Positions 25,659 through 34,562 are shown, counted from the stretch's first letter. The stretch is DNA of 64,000 nucleotides from Halorientalis persicus (GCF_900110215.1 NZ_FOCX01000002.1:124001-188000), one strand, 5' to 3'. A program made the numbers and translations. The notes: generated by a model not told the origin, from the sequence alone.

Positions 25659-26069
25659 TCAGTTTTCTTCGGGCTCGCCGTTCAGTTCCGTCGTACACCA
25701 GTGACAGAACTCCAGATCGGGGTCGACCTCGCGGCCACAGCTGGGGCACTGGGTCCCGTCTGCGACGCGCTGACTGGTCTCGTTGTTCCGTGAGGCCAGG
25801 ATGTACGCGTCGACCATGTTCATGCCCGTCACGGCCGAGAGTGCGATGACCGCCCGGAGCGGCATGGCGCGGGACATCTGCATCAGCGAGTCGACGGTCA
25901 GCGTCGTCGGGTAGACCCCGTCGGGGATCATGAGCGAACCGGTGAGGATGATGAGTCCGAACCACAGGAGCGCACGCGCCCACTCCCGCAGGTAGACGTG
26001 GCCGAGTCCCGGATAGACGAGCCCCAGCACGGCGGCGAGCAGCGGCCGCTTCCGCGCGCTATCTAGCAC
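25659..26069 (-). CDS. membrane protein with C-terminal zinc ribbon
   Basis: 136 residues: hydrophobic helices (LLAAVLGLVYPGLGHVYLREW, LLWFGLIILTGSLMI, RAVIALSAVTGMNMVDAYIL), then a single zinc ribbon CPSCGREVDPDLEFCHWC. The PGLGHVYLREWARAL start resembles TM2-type domains. Haloarchaea have several such TM2/zinc-ribbon proteins of unknown role. It is convergent with the aldehyde dehydrogenase gene. Confidence 0.75.
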   Translation of the reverse strand: MLDSARKRPLLAAVLGLVYPGLGHVYLREWARALLWFGLIILTGSLMIPDGVYPTTLTVDSLMQMSRAMPLRAVIALSAVTGMNMVDAYILASRNNETSQRVADGTQCPSCGREVDPDLEFCHWCTTELNGEPEEN

Positions 26070-26162
26070 TATCTCGGATTTCTGTGACGGGCGGTTGTTA
26101 AGCTTCCGCCTTCGGGAAACGGCGTTGTCGGGCGCTCTCGGGCGGTTCGACGGGGCGACCGT

Positions 26163-26852
26163 TCAGTCTTCGGTCGGCTTCGACTCCAGCTCGGAGACGA
26201 GTCGTCGCAGGGTCGCGAGGTCGTACTGGCCGGGCGCGGTCGCGTCGGCTGGATCGACGGGTGCGTAGCCGATCTTCGACCCGTACAGCGGCGCGACGGC
26301 CCGGGAGTGGCGGCCGGGTTCGCCCATCGCCATCGTCGCGACGCGGTCGCCACCGGCCACGGAGGCCCGGGTCGCCGCCAGCAGTTCGAGCACGTCGTCG
26401 GTCGAGCGGGCCGTCACCGCCAGCTTGCCCACGTCGCCGTACTCGCAGGCCCGGTCGAGCAACTGCCGGAGCTTGGGCGGCTCGGGCGTCTTCGCGAAGT
26501 CGTGGGTCGAGACGATGACGGCGGCTCCGTGATCGCGGGCGTGGTCGATCACGCGCCCGCCGTCACCGTCGGACGCGGTCGTGAGTTCCACGTCGACGGC
26601 CTCGACTTTGGGGTGTTCGACGGCGGTACAGAGCGCGTCGAGGCGGGCGGCATCGTCGGCGGCCTCCCCGCCCTCGAAGGCCGCGCGGTTGGTCACGATC
26701 AGCGGGAGCGTGCCGTCGTAGTCGGCGAGTGCCGCGAGCGGGTCCGTCGCGAGGTCCAACCGGAACTCGACGGCGTCTGCGTGCTCGCGGGCGGCGGGCT
26801 CGTCCCCCAGATCGGCCGTGGCCGCCGCCAGCACGAACGACTCGAAGTCCAT
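26163..26852 (-). CDS. aroD: 3-dehydroquinate dehydratase, type I
   Basis: Shikimate-pathway enzyme removing water from 3-dehydroquinate through a Schiff base. The (beta/alpha)8 fold shows VEFRLDLA near residue 28, VIVSTHDF with the catalytic His, and GKLAVTARS with the Schiff-base Lys, then ATMAMGEPGRHSR and GSKIGYAPV. 229 residues. ATG 26852 (MDFESFVLAAATADL) begins the first strand; the 13 codons upstream look spurious. Confidence 0.93.
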   Translation of the reverse strand: MDFESFVLAAATADLGDEPAAREHADAVEFRLDLATDPLAALADYDGTLPLIVTNRAAFEGGEAADDAARLDALCTAVEHPKVEAVDVELTTASDGDGGRVIDHARDHGAAVIVSTHDFAKTPEPPKLRQLLDRACEYGDVGKLAVTARSTDDVLELLAATRASVAGGDRVATMAMGEPGRHSRAVAPLYGSKIGYAPVDPADATAPGQYDLATLRRLVSELESKPTED

Positions 26853-26893
26853 ACCTCCGGTCAGTCCGAGTCCGAACAAAAACCTGTCCACTT

Positions 26894-27859
26894 TCAGGTG
26901 GCCGAGGCCAGGTTCACGAGGAAGAGCAGGTACATGAGGACCAGCGTCGCCCCCTCCCAGCGGGTGACCTCGCGGTCCTGGGTCACGAACAGGTACAGCA
27001 CGGTCGCCAGCACCATCGCCGGCAGGCCGTAGGCCCGGATCGTGGGCGGAATCGTGAGCGTCCCGACCAGCGACGCGACGCCCATAACGCCGAAGGCGTT
27101 GACGACGTTCGAACCCAGGATCGCACCGACGGCGACCGCGGTGTCGCCACGCCGCGCGGCCATCACGCTCACGGTCAACTCCGGCAGGACCGTCCCGATA
27201 GAGAGCGCCGTGACGGCGATCAGGGCGGGGTCGACCGCCAGCGCCGACGACAGCGCGACCACCGAGTCGACCAGCACCGACGCCGACCCGACGACGAGGA
27301 CGAGACCCCCGACGAAGGCCACGTACGTCGCCGCCCCGATGGTCGGGTCCTCGAGATCAGTCTCGGCCTCCGTGACTTCCTCGACGATCTCGGGGACGGA
27401 CACGTCGCGCTCGGCGATGGTGAAGTGGATGTACACCGCGAGCGCTCCGAGCGCGAGGACGCCCTCGATGCGGGTGAACGGACTCGACCAGATCGCGAGC
27501 GTGAGGAACGCGGCCGAGGCCGCGAACAGCGGTAGGTCGACCTGCATGAGGTCGCGCTCGACGCGCACGTCCCGGCCGACGACAGCGGTGATACCCAGCA
27601 CGAGGAAGACGTTCGAGACGTTCGACCCGACGACGTTGCCGACGACGATGCCCGGTTCGTCCCGTAACACCGCGAGAACGGCGGCGACGAGTTCCGGCAG
27701 GGAGGTCCCGATGGCCACGACGGTCATCCCGATGACGAACGGTGAGAGCCCGATCGCGAGCCCGATCTTCTGTGCGGCGTCGGTGAACAGGTCGGCCGAC
27801 CACAGAAGCACCGCCAGCCCACCGACGAACATCGCTACCGCGACCGGCAGACTCGCCAT
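26894..27859 (-). CDS. CaCA-family Na+/Ca2+-type cation antiporter
   Basis: Membrane exchanger of about ten helices, 321 residues, with two inverted alpha repeats. The first is VVAIGTSLPELVAAVLAVL plus IVVGNVVGSNVSNVFLVLG; the second is LSIGTVLPELTVSVMAARRG plus AVGAILGSNVVNAFGV. The Gly-Ser-Asn (GSN) and Pro-Glu (PE) pairs form the ion pathway. In the second repeat the canonical GTS(L)PE is GTVLPE (Ser to Val). An acidic cytoplasmic loop lies between the halves. Exports Ca2+ or exchanges other cations against Na+. Confidence 0.92.
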   Translation of the reverse strand: MASLPVAVAMFVGGLAVLLWSADLFTDAAQKIGLAIGLSPFVIGMTVVAIGTSLPELVAAVLAVLRDEPGIVVGNVVGSNVSNVFLVLGITAVVGRDVRVERDLMQVDLPLFAASAAFLTLAIWSSPFTRIEGVLALGALAVYIHFTIAERDVSVPEIVEEVTEAETDLEDPTIGAATYVAFVGGLVLVVGSASVLVDSVVALSSALAVDPALIAVTALSIGTVLPELTVSVMAARRGDTAVAVGAILGSNVVNAFGVMGVASLVGTLTIPPTIRAYGLPAMVLATVLYLFVTQDREVTRWEGATLVLMYLLFLVNLASAT

Positions 27860-27926
27860 AGACCGAGTTCACCGCTCGACGTGAAAAGCCTCGACCTCCC
27901 GGCAACGCTGGCGAAACCTGTCGCGA

Positions 27927-28970
27927 TCAGTACGGGTCGTGCGTCGCCAGGTAGCGGTGCCCATCGTCGGTCCGCTCGCTGGCCACGTCGGTGACGGTGT
28001 ACAGCTGCATCTCCTGTTCGTTCCGGGTCGTCACGGGGAACTCGTAGTTTTCGGCCTCGTAGCCCGGCGGGTCGCCCTCGGCGCGGCGGCGCTCGACGAA
28101 CTCGCGGTGGGCGTCGAGCCGGTCCGCCGTGAGTCGGTCCGAGAGTTCGGGGACGCGCTCGACGCTCTCGCCGATGGCCTCGGCGAAGGCCGGATCGAGT
28201 TCGTAGCCCACGGAGTCGCGGCCGGCGACCATCGCCGCGACGGTCGTCGTCCCCGTCCCGAGGAACGGGTCCAGAACCGAGTCCCCGTACGTCGAGAACA
28301 TCCGAATCAGGCGGAGCGGGATTTCGAGCGGATAGGCGGCCGACCGCTCGCGGGTGCGGTCGCCGTCGAGGTGTTGCTCTTCCCCCAGAATCTCCCAGCA
28401 GTCCGAGAACCACTCGTTGCGCTCCTCCCAGAAGTAGGCGCTCTCGTACCGCTCGCCGTCCCCCGGCGGGAACTCCCGGAGGTCGCCGTTGCGAAAGACG
28501 AGGACGTGTTCGTGTTCCAGCGTCGGGTAGGCGTTGGGCGGCAGGGTGCCCGACCCCATGAACTTGCTCGGGCTGTTGGTGGGTTTCCGCCAGAGGATCT
28601 CGGGCAGGCTGGAGAAACCGTGGTCGCGCATCCGGGTGACGATCTCGCAGTGATTGGGCCACAGCTGGAACTGGCCGTCCACAGTACGAGTAGCGTCACC
28701 GACGTTGATACAGGCGATCCCACCCGGAGCCAGGACACGTTCGCATTCGGCCCAGACGGTGTCGAGCGCGTCGTGCATCAACTGGAAGGCGCGGTCGCCG
28801 TCGCCGTCGTCGAGTGCGCTCTCGACGGCGGGGTCCAGCTCCGCGAAGAGGTCGTCCCACTGCTCGACCAGGGGGTACGGGGGCGAAGTCACGACGAGGT
28901 CGACAGCGTCGTCGTCGACGGCGGCCAGCGTCCGCGCGTCGTCGAGGACGACCCTGTGCTCGGTCTCCAT
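27927..28970 (-). CDS. zim: DNA N4-cytosine methyltransferase, probable CTAG modification enzyme
   Basis: SAM-dependent DNA methyltransferase. The catalytic motif IV is TSPPY (T28-Y32), typical of N4-cytosine enzymes; the SAM motif DPFLGTGTTTVAAM comes near residue 245, so the order is that of the beta class. The 347 residues end QLYTVTDVASERTDDGHRYLATHDPY. No restriction endonuclease is adjacent, so it is an orphan. It resembles the widely conserved haloarchaeal Zim enzyme that modifies CTAG; I infer that identity from motif, length and orphan context. ATG 28970 is preferred over a GTG four codons upstream. Confidence 0.8.
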   Translation of the reverse strand: METEHRVVLDDARTLAAVDDDAVDLVVTSPPYPLVEQWDDLFAELDPAVESALDDGDGDRAFQLMHDALDTVWAECERVLAPGGIACINVGDATRTVDGQFQLWPNHCEIVTRMRDHGFSSLPEILWRKPTNSPSKFMGSGTLPPNAYPTLEHEHVLVFRNGDLREFPPGDGERYESAYFWEERNEWFSDCWEILGEEQHLDGDRTRERSAAYPLEIPLRLIRMFSTYGDSVLDPFLGTGTTTVAAMVAGRDSVGYELDPAFAEAIGESVERVPELSDRLTADRLDAHREFVERRRAEGDPPGYEAENYEFPVTTRNEQEMQLYTVTDVASERTDDGHRYLATHDPY

Positions 28971-29055
28971 GCGGGTGGCCACGAGCGGACCCCTTTCGAC
29001 TCTTGTGGTCCTGTCGCTCCCGAGTCGGCGACTGCGGGAGAAACACGGCAGCCAA

Positions 29056-30027
29056 TCAGGCCATCGGGAGGTCCTGCTCGGCTTCGAGCAGTTCGTGATA
29101 GCGGTTGCGGATGGTGACCTCGCTGATGTCCGCGACCTCGGAGACGGCGGCCTGGGTGGTCTTCTCGTTGGTCAGCAGGGCGGCCGCGTAGACGGCGGCA
29201 GCGGCGAGTCCGACCGGGGACTTCCCGGAGTGGACGCCCTGTTCCTTGGCGTTCTGGAGGAGCTGGCGAGCGCGATGTTCGGCCTCGTCGGACAGTTCGA
29301 GCGACGAGGCGAAACGGGGCACGTAGCTCTCGGGGTCGGCCGGCTTCACTTCGAGGCCGAGTTCGCGCACGACGTAGCGGTACGTGCGGGCAATCTCGCT
29401 TTTTTCGACACGGGACACGTCGGTGATCTCGTCGAGGCTCCGCGGGACACCGGCCTGGCGTGCGGCGGCGTAGACCGAGGCCGTCGAGACGCCCTCGATG
29501 GACCGTCCGGGGAGGAGATCCTCGTCGAGCGCGCGACGGTAGATGACACTGGCGGTCTCGCGGACGTTCTCGGGAAGGCCCAGTGCGGAGGCCATGCGGT
29601 CGATCTCACCGAGAGCCTGCTTGAGGTTGCGCTCTTTGGAGTCGCGGGTCCGGAACCGTTCGTTCCACTTCCGGAGGCGCTGCATCTTCTGGCGCTGGCG
29701 ACTGCCCAGGGAATTGCCGTAGGCGTCCTTGTCGCGCCAGTCGATGTTGGTCGAGAGCCCCTTGTCGTGCATCATGTTCGTGGTCGGGGCACCGACCCGG
29801 CTCTTCTCGTCTTTCTCGCTGGCGTCGAACGCGCGCCACTCGGGGCCGCGGTCGATCTCGTCTTCCTCGACGACCAGTCCGCAGTCCTCACAGACCGTCT
29901 CGCCGTGTTCGTTGTCCATGACGAGGTGACCGCCACACTCCGGGCAGTCTACCTCCTCGGCCTCGCCAGTCTCCTCCTCTGTCGTCTCGTCGGTCGTGCG
30001 CGTTCGCGCTCTCGTGTTCTCGCTCAT
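29056..30027 (-). CDS. tfb: transcription initiation factor TFB (second paralogue)
   Basis: 323-residue TFIIB homologue. Zn ribbon C28, C31, C46 and C49 (CPECGG...CEDCG), linker [18 protein letters not shown] and STNIDWRDKDAYGN, and two cyclin folds with the recognition helix [16 protein letters not shown]. Clearly paralogous to the tfb at 8146 but divergent in the acidic leader and second cyclin repeat, suggesting a distinct promoter set. It stands alone with a 60-nt leader and a symmetrical element over its TATA box. Confidence 0.95.
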   Translation of the reverse strand: MSENTRARTRTTDETTEEETGEAEEVDCPECGGHLVMDNEHGETVCEDCGLVVEEDEIDRGPEWRAFDASEKDEKSRVGAPTTNMMHDKGLSTNIDWRDKDAYGNSLGSRQRQKMQRLRKWNERFRTRDSKERNLKQALGEIDRMASALGLPENVRETASVIYRRALDEDLLPGRSIEGVSTASVYAAARQAGVPRSLDEITDVSRVEKSEIARTYRYVVRELGLEVKPADPESYVPRFASSLELSDEAEHRARQLLQNAKEQGVHSGKSPVGLAAAAVYAAALLTNEKTTQAAVSEVADISEVTIRNRYHELLEAEQDLPMA

Positions 30028-30366
30028 TGGTACGAAGGCGAATGCTATCCGGGCAGGTTATGACCTGAAAATTCCCGGACAGTCGTGGGTAGCAAATACA
30101 TTACGGCGAAACTTATTTAAAAGTTTCGGTGTGAGTTGCTGTTCCCCGGGTAACGGGTTCTACGTATCTGATTTCGGCCGGATGGTTAGAGTATTAATAC
30201 GTTGTTACGGTGTGACACCCCACACGGGGATCGGCGAGAGCGGGGCCGGTCGTGGGGTCGTACTGCCGGACAGAAACTCGCACACGTCGTTCGTCGAGAC
30301 TGTCCGACGATACCGGTCTCCACTCGTCCTCAACAACGCCGAGACGAACTGTTCTGTCCGACAGTA
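30028..30366 (-). promoter_or_regulatory. control region of the second tfb
   Basis: This 339-bp gap contains no supported gene. Its striking feature is a 22-bp palindrome at 30107-30128: CGAAACTT, ATTTAA, AAGTTTCG. The AT core reads as TATA on the minus strand and would start transcription near 30088-30092, leaving a leader of about 60 nt. Arms that flank and overlap the TATA box are an obvious place for a repressor or for autoregulation. The rest of the gap, to 30366, shows nothing notable. Confidence 0.55.
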
Positions 30367-31680
30367 TCACTCGATAGCGCGTTCGACGTGGTCGACGACG
30401 TAGTCCGCGAACTCCTCACCTGCCTGCTGGTCGAACTGATTGCGGAGGTAGCGGAAAGAGAGGTTGACCCGACCCTGGAAGGTGGCGACGCCGATGGAGA
30501 CCGGCGTCCCCCGCCAGGCCGGGGGTGAGAACCACGGCCGCTCCTCGGCGTCCGGTTCGAGCGACGGCATCGCCGGAATGCGACCGAGGTTCGACAGCAT
30601 CGCGGTGTCGAGCAGTCGCCGGCCCGGCCCCCGGAGCAGGCGAGGAAGCTGGCGTTTCAGCTCCACCGGCGTCCCCGGCGGCACCATCTCCAGAATCTTG
30701 TAGAGGGCGGCCGCCCGGTCGCGCTCGGTGAGTTCCTCTGTCTGCTCGCCGATCTCCCGGGCCGCCGTCATGTGATCGACCCGATCACGGGAACGAGTCT
30801 CGACGCTCTCGAACACCGAGTACATCCCGGCGACCTGATAGAACCAGTCGTCGGGACGGAGGTTGATCGGCATCATGACGCTGATCTTCCGGGCCGATTT
30901 GCCGTGGTCCTCGTTCCACTCCTCGATGGCCAAGTGCAGCGCCGCCTGTAACACGTCGTTGACGGACACGCCGTCGGGGCGGTCGCCGATGAGCCGTGCC
31001 GTCAGATCGGTGTCGAGTTTGCGTCGGGCGAATCGCCAGCCCGCCTCGTCGGTCCCGCCGACCCGTGCGATCCGGGTCGGGGAGTCGACCACGTTCTGGA
31101 GGTGCCGGGTCGCCGAATCGACCACGTTCAGCCCGTCGTCGAGCGAGTCGGGCCGGAGGTCGTCGAGCATCGCCCGCGACTCCCGGAAGCTCACCGAATC
31201 CTGCATCGGCTCGTCGCCGCGGTAGGCCTCACAGAGCGCCTGTGCGATGCGCAGAGTGCCGACGCCGTCGGCGGCGACGTGGTTCATGCTCACCAGGATT
31301 CGGTCACCGCCGTCGATCCCTTCGCCCCGGACGACCAGCACACGGAAAGGCGGTTCCTCGGTGAGGTCGAACCGCCGGTAGTAGAGCTGGTTCTGGATCT
31401 CTTCGAGGTCCCGACCCTCCCCGTCGATCGCGCCGACCTCGACCTCGTATTCGTCCTCGGGAAGTTCCCACTCGAAGCGGGTCGAGGAGAGGTCACTCGG
31501 CCGCTTGCGCGCCCCGGCGATCGGGTGGACTGCACAGGCCGTCGCCGCGGCCTCACCCAGCCGGTCGACGTCGACCGTCACCGTCGTTTCGAGTTCGGCC
31601 TGGATGTTCCAGGGCTGGAACTCGTGTTCGATGTGATGGACCGACTCCTCGATCATCGAGAACGGAACTGTCGTACTCAC
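30367..31680 (-). CDS. stand-alone condensation-domain (acyltransferase-like) protein
   Basis: 437 residues resembling condensation-domain/PapA/WES-DGAT acyltransferases. The active-site motif is SMNHVAADGVGTLRIAQAL (HxxxDG form; the usual first His is Asn). Also present are VSVNDVLQAALHLAI, MPINLRPDDW and the late SNLGRIP, all usual in this fold. It has no adenylation or carrier domain nearby, so it is not part of an NRPS. It could esterify or amidate a lipid or sugar. GTG 31680 or ATG 31656 may be the start. Confidence 0.75.
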   Translation of the reverse strand: MSTTVPFSMIEESVHHIEHEFQPWNIQAELETTVTVDVDRLGEAAATACAVHPIAGARKRPSDLSSTRFEWELPEDEYEVEVGAIDGEGRDLEEIQNQLYYRRFDLTEEPPFRVLVVRGEGIDGGDRILVSMNHVAADGVGTLRIAQALCEAYRGDEPMQDSVSFRESRAMLDDLRPDSLDDGLNVVDSATRHLQNVVDSPTRIARVGGTDEAGWRFARRKLDTDLTARLIGDRPDGVSVNDVLQAALHLAIEEWNEDHGKSARKISVMMPINLRPDDWFYQVAGMYSVFESVETRSRDRVDHMTAAREIGEQTEELTERDRAAALYKILEMVPPGTPVELKRQLPRLLRGPGRRLLDTAMLSNLGRIPAMPSLEPDAEERPWFSPPAWRGTPVSIGVATFQGRVNLSFRYLRNQFDQQAGEEFADYVVDHVERAIE

Positions 31681-31831
31681 CGGTTCTCACCCCGTTTCTG
31701 ACCCCACATACACGAGCGAAAACCGTGGTCGCACATAAATTCACACCAAACGTTTTGATTTTTGGGAGCGGGCGGCCTGAGAGCGGGCTTCGGACACAAC
31801 GCACAAGACCGGGGCCACCCGAGAGGGCGAT

Positions 31832-32338
31832 ATGCGCGTCGCAGTCGGCAGCGAGAATCCAGTGAAGGTGGCCGCGACCGAGCGAGCCCTCCCCGACGCG
31901 GTCGCCGAACCGATCGAGGTGGCGTCGGGCGTCCCCGAACAGCCCCGCGGCCGCGAGCAGACGATCACCGGTGCGCGGAACCGCGCCGAAGCCGCGCTGG
32001 CCGCGATCGACGCCGACCTCGGCGTCGGCATCGAGGGCGGCGTCGCCCGAATCGAGGGCGCAGACGGCCTCTTTCTGATCATGTGGGCCGCCGTCACCGA
32101 CGGCGAGCGCGGGGGCGTCGGCGGCGGCCCGAGTCTCCGACTGCCCGAAGCGGTAGCCGCTCGCGTCGCGGCCGGCGACGAACTCGGGCCAGTGATGGAC
32201 GACCTGCTCGATACCGAGGGTGTGGCCGAGCGAGAGGGTGCGGCGGGCGTGCTCACCGGCGAGCGGATCGACCGCGAGTCGGCGCTGGTCCACGCCGTCG
32301 CGAGCGCGGCCGGCCCGTTCGTGACCGAGCAGTACTAG
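31832..32338 (+). CDS. inosine/xanthosine triphosphatase-like house-cleaning enzyme (YjjX/DUF84)
   Basis: 168 residues. It probably hydrolyses non-canonical purine triphosphates (ITP/XTP) to prevent their incorporation. The N-terminus MRVAVGSENPVKVAATERAL is the family signature, followed by QTITGARNRAEAAL and GVGIEGGVA. The active-site acids are in the IEGG and TDGERGG segments. The stop overlaps that of the convergent aglD gene in a CTAG. Confidence 0.88.
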   Translation: MRVAVGSENPVKVAATERALPDAVAEPIEVASGVPEQPRGREQTITGARNRAEAALAAIDADLGVGIEGGVARIEGADGLFLIMWAAVTDGERGGVGGGPSLRLPEAVAARVAAGDELGPVMDDLLDTEGVAEREGAAGVLTGERIDRESALVHAVASAAGPFVTEQY

Positions 32339-34194
32339 GCCGCCTCGTCGCCAGTGTCGGCGGCACTCGCGCTCGCCTCCTCGGTCTCGGCGACCGCAGT
32401 CGTCAGCGAGACGTTGAGCCAGGCCATCGAGGCCAGCCCCCCGGCGACGGTGACGAGGTTCTTGACCGCGTGATCGACGATCGCGATGCCGAGCGCGACC
32501 AGCGCGGTGAGTCCGGGAGTGGCGGTCAGACCCACGACGATGATGGTGAACGCACCCTCGTACAGCCCGATCCCGCCCGGCGAGAGCGGGAGGATCTTCG
32601 CGAGGTTCCCGACGCTGACCGCGAAGAAGGCGACCGCGGTCAGGTACGGCGTCACCTCGATGCCGAACGCCGCGAACACGATCAGTGCGGTCACCACGTC
32701 CAGCGTCCAGATGGCGAGGCTGCCGAGGCCGACCCGGAGGAAGGCTCCGCGGTCGCTGACGACCCGCTCCACGTCGCCGACGAACCGCTCGATCACGCCC
32801 GCGACGTACTCCGCGTAGGAGTCGTTGCTGATGGCCCGGACCCCTCGCCGGACGAGGTTTGTGTCCCGGCGGGCGTTGACGACGATGATTACCACCGCGA
32901 GGATAGCGACCAGTCCGACACCGGCCGCGACCCCCATCGCGGTCTCGGCGGCCGCCGCCGGATTCAGCGTCTCCCCGCCGATGGTGATCGTCCCCACGTC
33001 CGCGGCGATGGCCGCGACCACCTCGTCGGTCCCGCCAGTCGCCACCAGTCCCAGCAGGACGCTCCCGCCCAGCACCGTGATCGACAGCAGGTCGAACACC
33101 CGCTCGACGGCCAGCGACGCGAACCCCGTCGGATAGGGGACCGACCGGCGGGCCTTCACGACGTAGGCCCGCACCGCGTCGCCGGCCCGCGCCGGGAACA
33201 CGAGGTTGCCGGTCTGGCTGATGAAGATCGCCCCGGTCAGGAACCACGTGTCGCCCTCGTAGTCCAGCCGCGAGAGGATGTCCCGGTAGCGCAGGCCCCG
33301 GAGCGGCCACGAGAGCAGGTAGACCACGCCCGAGGCCGCGACCAGCGCCGGGTCCGCGCCCGTGATCGCGTCCAGCACGGCCGCGGGCTCCAGATAGACG
33401 AGCATGAGCGCCAGCGCGACGAAGACGAGCACCGACCCGGCGGCCATGCTCACCCGGCGAGTCAGGCGCGGACTCACCGTCAGTTGCCACCAGGTCCGGA
33501 CGATTTGACTGCCCATCCCGAACACGTCCCGCACGAGGTCGACCTTCGAGTCGCCCTGTGGCGTCCACTCGACGGGAAACTCGGCGACCCGGTAGCCCGC
33601 CCGCTGGGCCCGAACGAGGACTTCCGTGTCCCAGAACCAGTGCTCGTCCTCCACGTCGTCCAGCAGGTCGAGCAGGGCCTCGCGGTCGAAGGCCTTGAAC
33701 CCACACTGATGATCGAGCAGATCCGACCGGAGGAACAGCCGCACGAGCCGGTTGTATCCCTTCGAGGGGATGCCACGCTTTGCCGGCCGGTCGGCGTCGG
33801 CCCCGGGGACCCAGCGCGATCCGGTCGCCACGTCGTACTCGTCGGAGCGGACGCGCTGGACCAGTTCTTCGAGGTGGCGCATATCCGTCGCGAGGTCGGT
33901 GTCGAAATAGACCAGTGTCTCGCCCTCGCTGGCGCGGAAGGCTTCTTCGAGGGCTCTCCCCCGGCCCAGGCGCTCGTCGCTGTGGAAGTGCCGGACGCGG
34001 TCGTCTTCGCTGGCCAGTCGCTCGGCGATCTCGGGCGTCCGATCCCCACAGCCGTCCTCGGCGACGATCACCTCGAAGGACTCGGCCGGGAGGAAGGATG
34101 CGAGCGTCTCGAGGGTGATCTCGACCGTGTCCTCGATCGTCGCCGCCTCGTTGTAGGCGGGGAGGACGACGCTCACCTCCCGGGTCGGACTCAT
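32335..34194 (-). CDS. aglD: AglD-type dolichol-phosphate mannosyltransferase with flippase-like domain
   Basis: 619 residues in two parts. N-terminal GT2 domain: VSVVLPAYNEAATIEDTVE, VIVAEDGCGDRTPE, RLGRGRALEEAFR and the DxD acidic pair D98-T-D100 (YFDTDLATDMRH), then HWFWDTEVLVRAQRAGY. C-terminal part: about eight helices of the YbhN/flippase-like type (SQTGNLVFPARAGDAVRAYVV). In Haloferax, AglD adds the last sugar of the N-linked S-layer glycan via dolichol phosphate. Length and fusion match. ATG 34194 (MSPTREVSV) is chosen. Confidence 0.88.
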   Translation of the reverse strand: MSPTREVSVVLPAYNEAATIEDTVEITLETLASFLPAESFEVIVAEDGCGDRTPEIAERLASEDDRVRHFHSDERLGRGRALEEAFRASEGETLVYFDTDLATDMRHLEELVQRVRSDEYDVATGSRWVPGADADRPAKRGIPSKGYNRLVRLFLRSDLLDHQCGFKAFDREALLDLLDDVEDEHWFWDTEVLVRAQRAGYRVAEFPVEWTPQGDSKVDLVRDVFGMGSQIVRTWWQLTVSPRLTRRVSMAAGSVLVFVALALMLVYLEPAAVLDAITGADPALVAASGVVYLLSWPLRGLRYRDILSRLDYEGDTWFLTGAIFISQTGNLVFPARAGDAVRAYVVKARRSVPYPTGFASLAVERVFDLLSITVLGGSVLLGLVATGGTDEVVAAIAADVGTITIGGETLNPAAAAETAMGVAAGVGLVAILAVVIIVVNARRDTNLVRRGVRAISNDSYAEYVAGVIERFVGDVERVVSDRGAFLRVGLGSLAIWTLDVVTALIVFAAFGIEVTPYLTAVAFFAVSVGNLAKILPLSPGGIGLYEGAFTIIVVGLTATPGLTALVALGIAIVDHAVKNLVTVAGGLASMAWLNVSLTTAVAETEEASASAADTGDEAA

Positions 34195-34365
34195 TGGCCG
34201 TCTTTCCACCAGCGCGCAAAAGTACCTTCTGTTAGCCCGCGAGTGCGACAGTCCCTCGGGAGCCGCCGCCCGGGCAGGACCGCCAGGGCAAAATCCCGCC
34301 CCGTCCGTTCTTTCCCGACGGGAACCGCCGTCACTTTTTCACGTCCGCGGATCGCACGCTGAGGT

Positions 34366-34551
34366 ATGGACCAAGCGTTCGTCCAACTCCTGTGTCCCGC
34401 CTGTGAGAAAGACTGGGAGAGCGCGCCAACGGACCTCCCCGCGCCCGACGCGCAGTTCACCTGCCCGGACTGTGGCGCCGAGCGCCGGACCGCCGAGTTC
34501 ATGCGCACCGACCGCGATCTGGAAGTGCTGAAAGAGATGACGACGGCCTGA
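34366..34551 (+). CDS. small zinc-ribbon protein
   Basis: 61 residues with two CxxC pairs (LCPACEKDW... and FTCPDCGAERR), predicting one zinc ribbon. A short charged C-terminal helix follows (FMRTDRDLEVLKEM). A haloarchaeal micro-protein of unknown role (I recall DUF7836). The upstream CACTTTTTCACG has no strong TATA box. Confidence 0.75.
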   Translation: MDQAFVQLLCPACEKDWESAPTDLPAPDAQFTCPDCGAERRTAEFMRTDRDLEVLKEMTTA

Positions 34552-34562
34552 GCGGCCACCGA

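Noticed and set aside
27927-28970. Restriction-modification system
   Set aside because: The methyltransferase stands alone between an antiporter and a tfb gene; no nuclease-like gene is adjacent, so an orphan modification enzyme is more likely.
31553-34362. Long frames on both strands overlapping aglD
   Set aside because: Repetitive Arg/Gly/Asp translations; the minus frame 32335-34194 has GT2 and flippase-like signatures and correct length.
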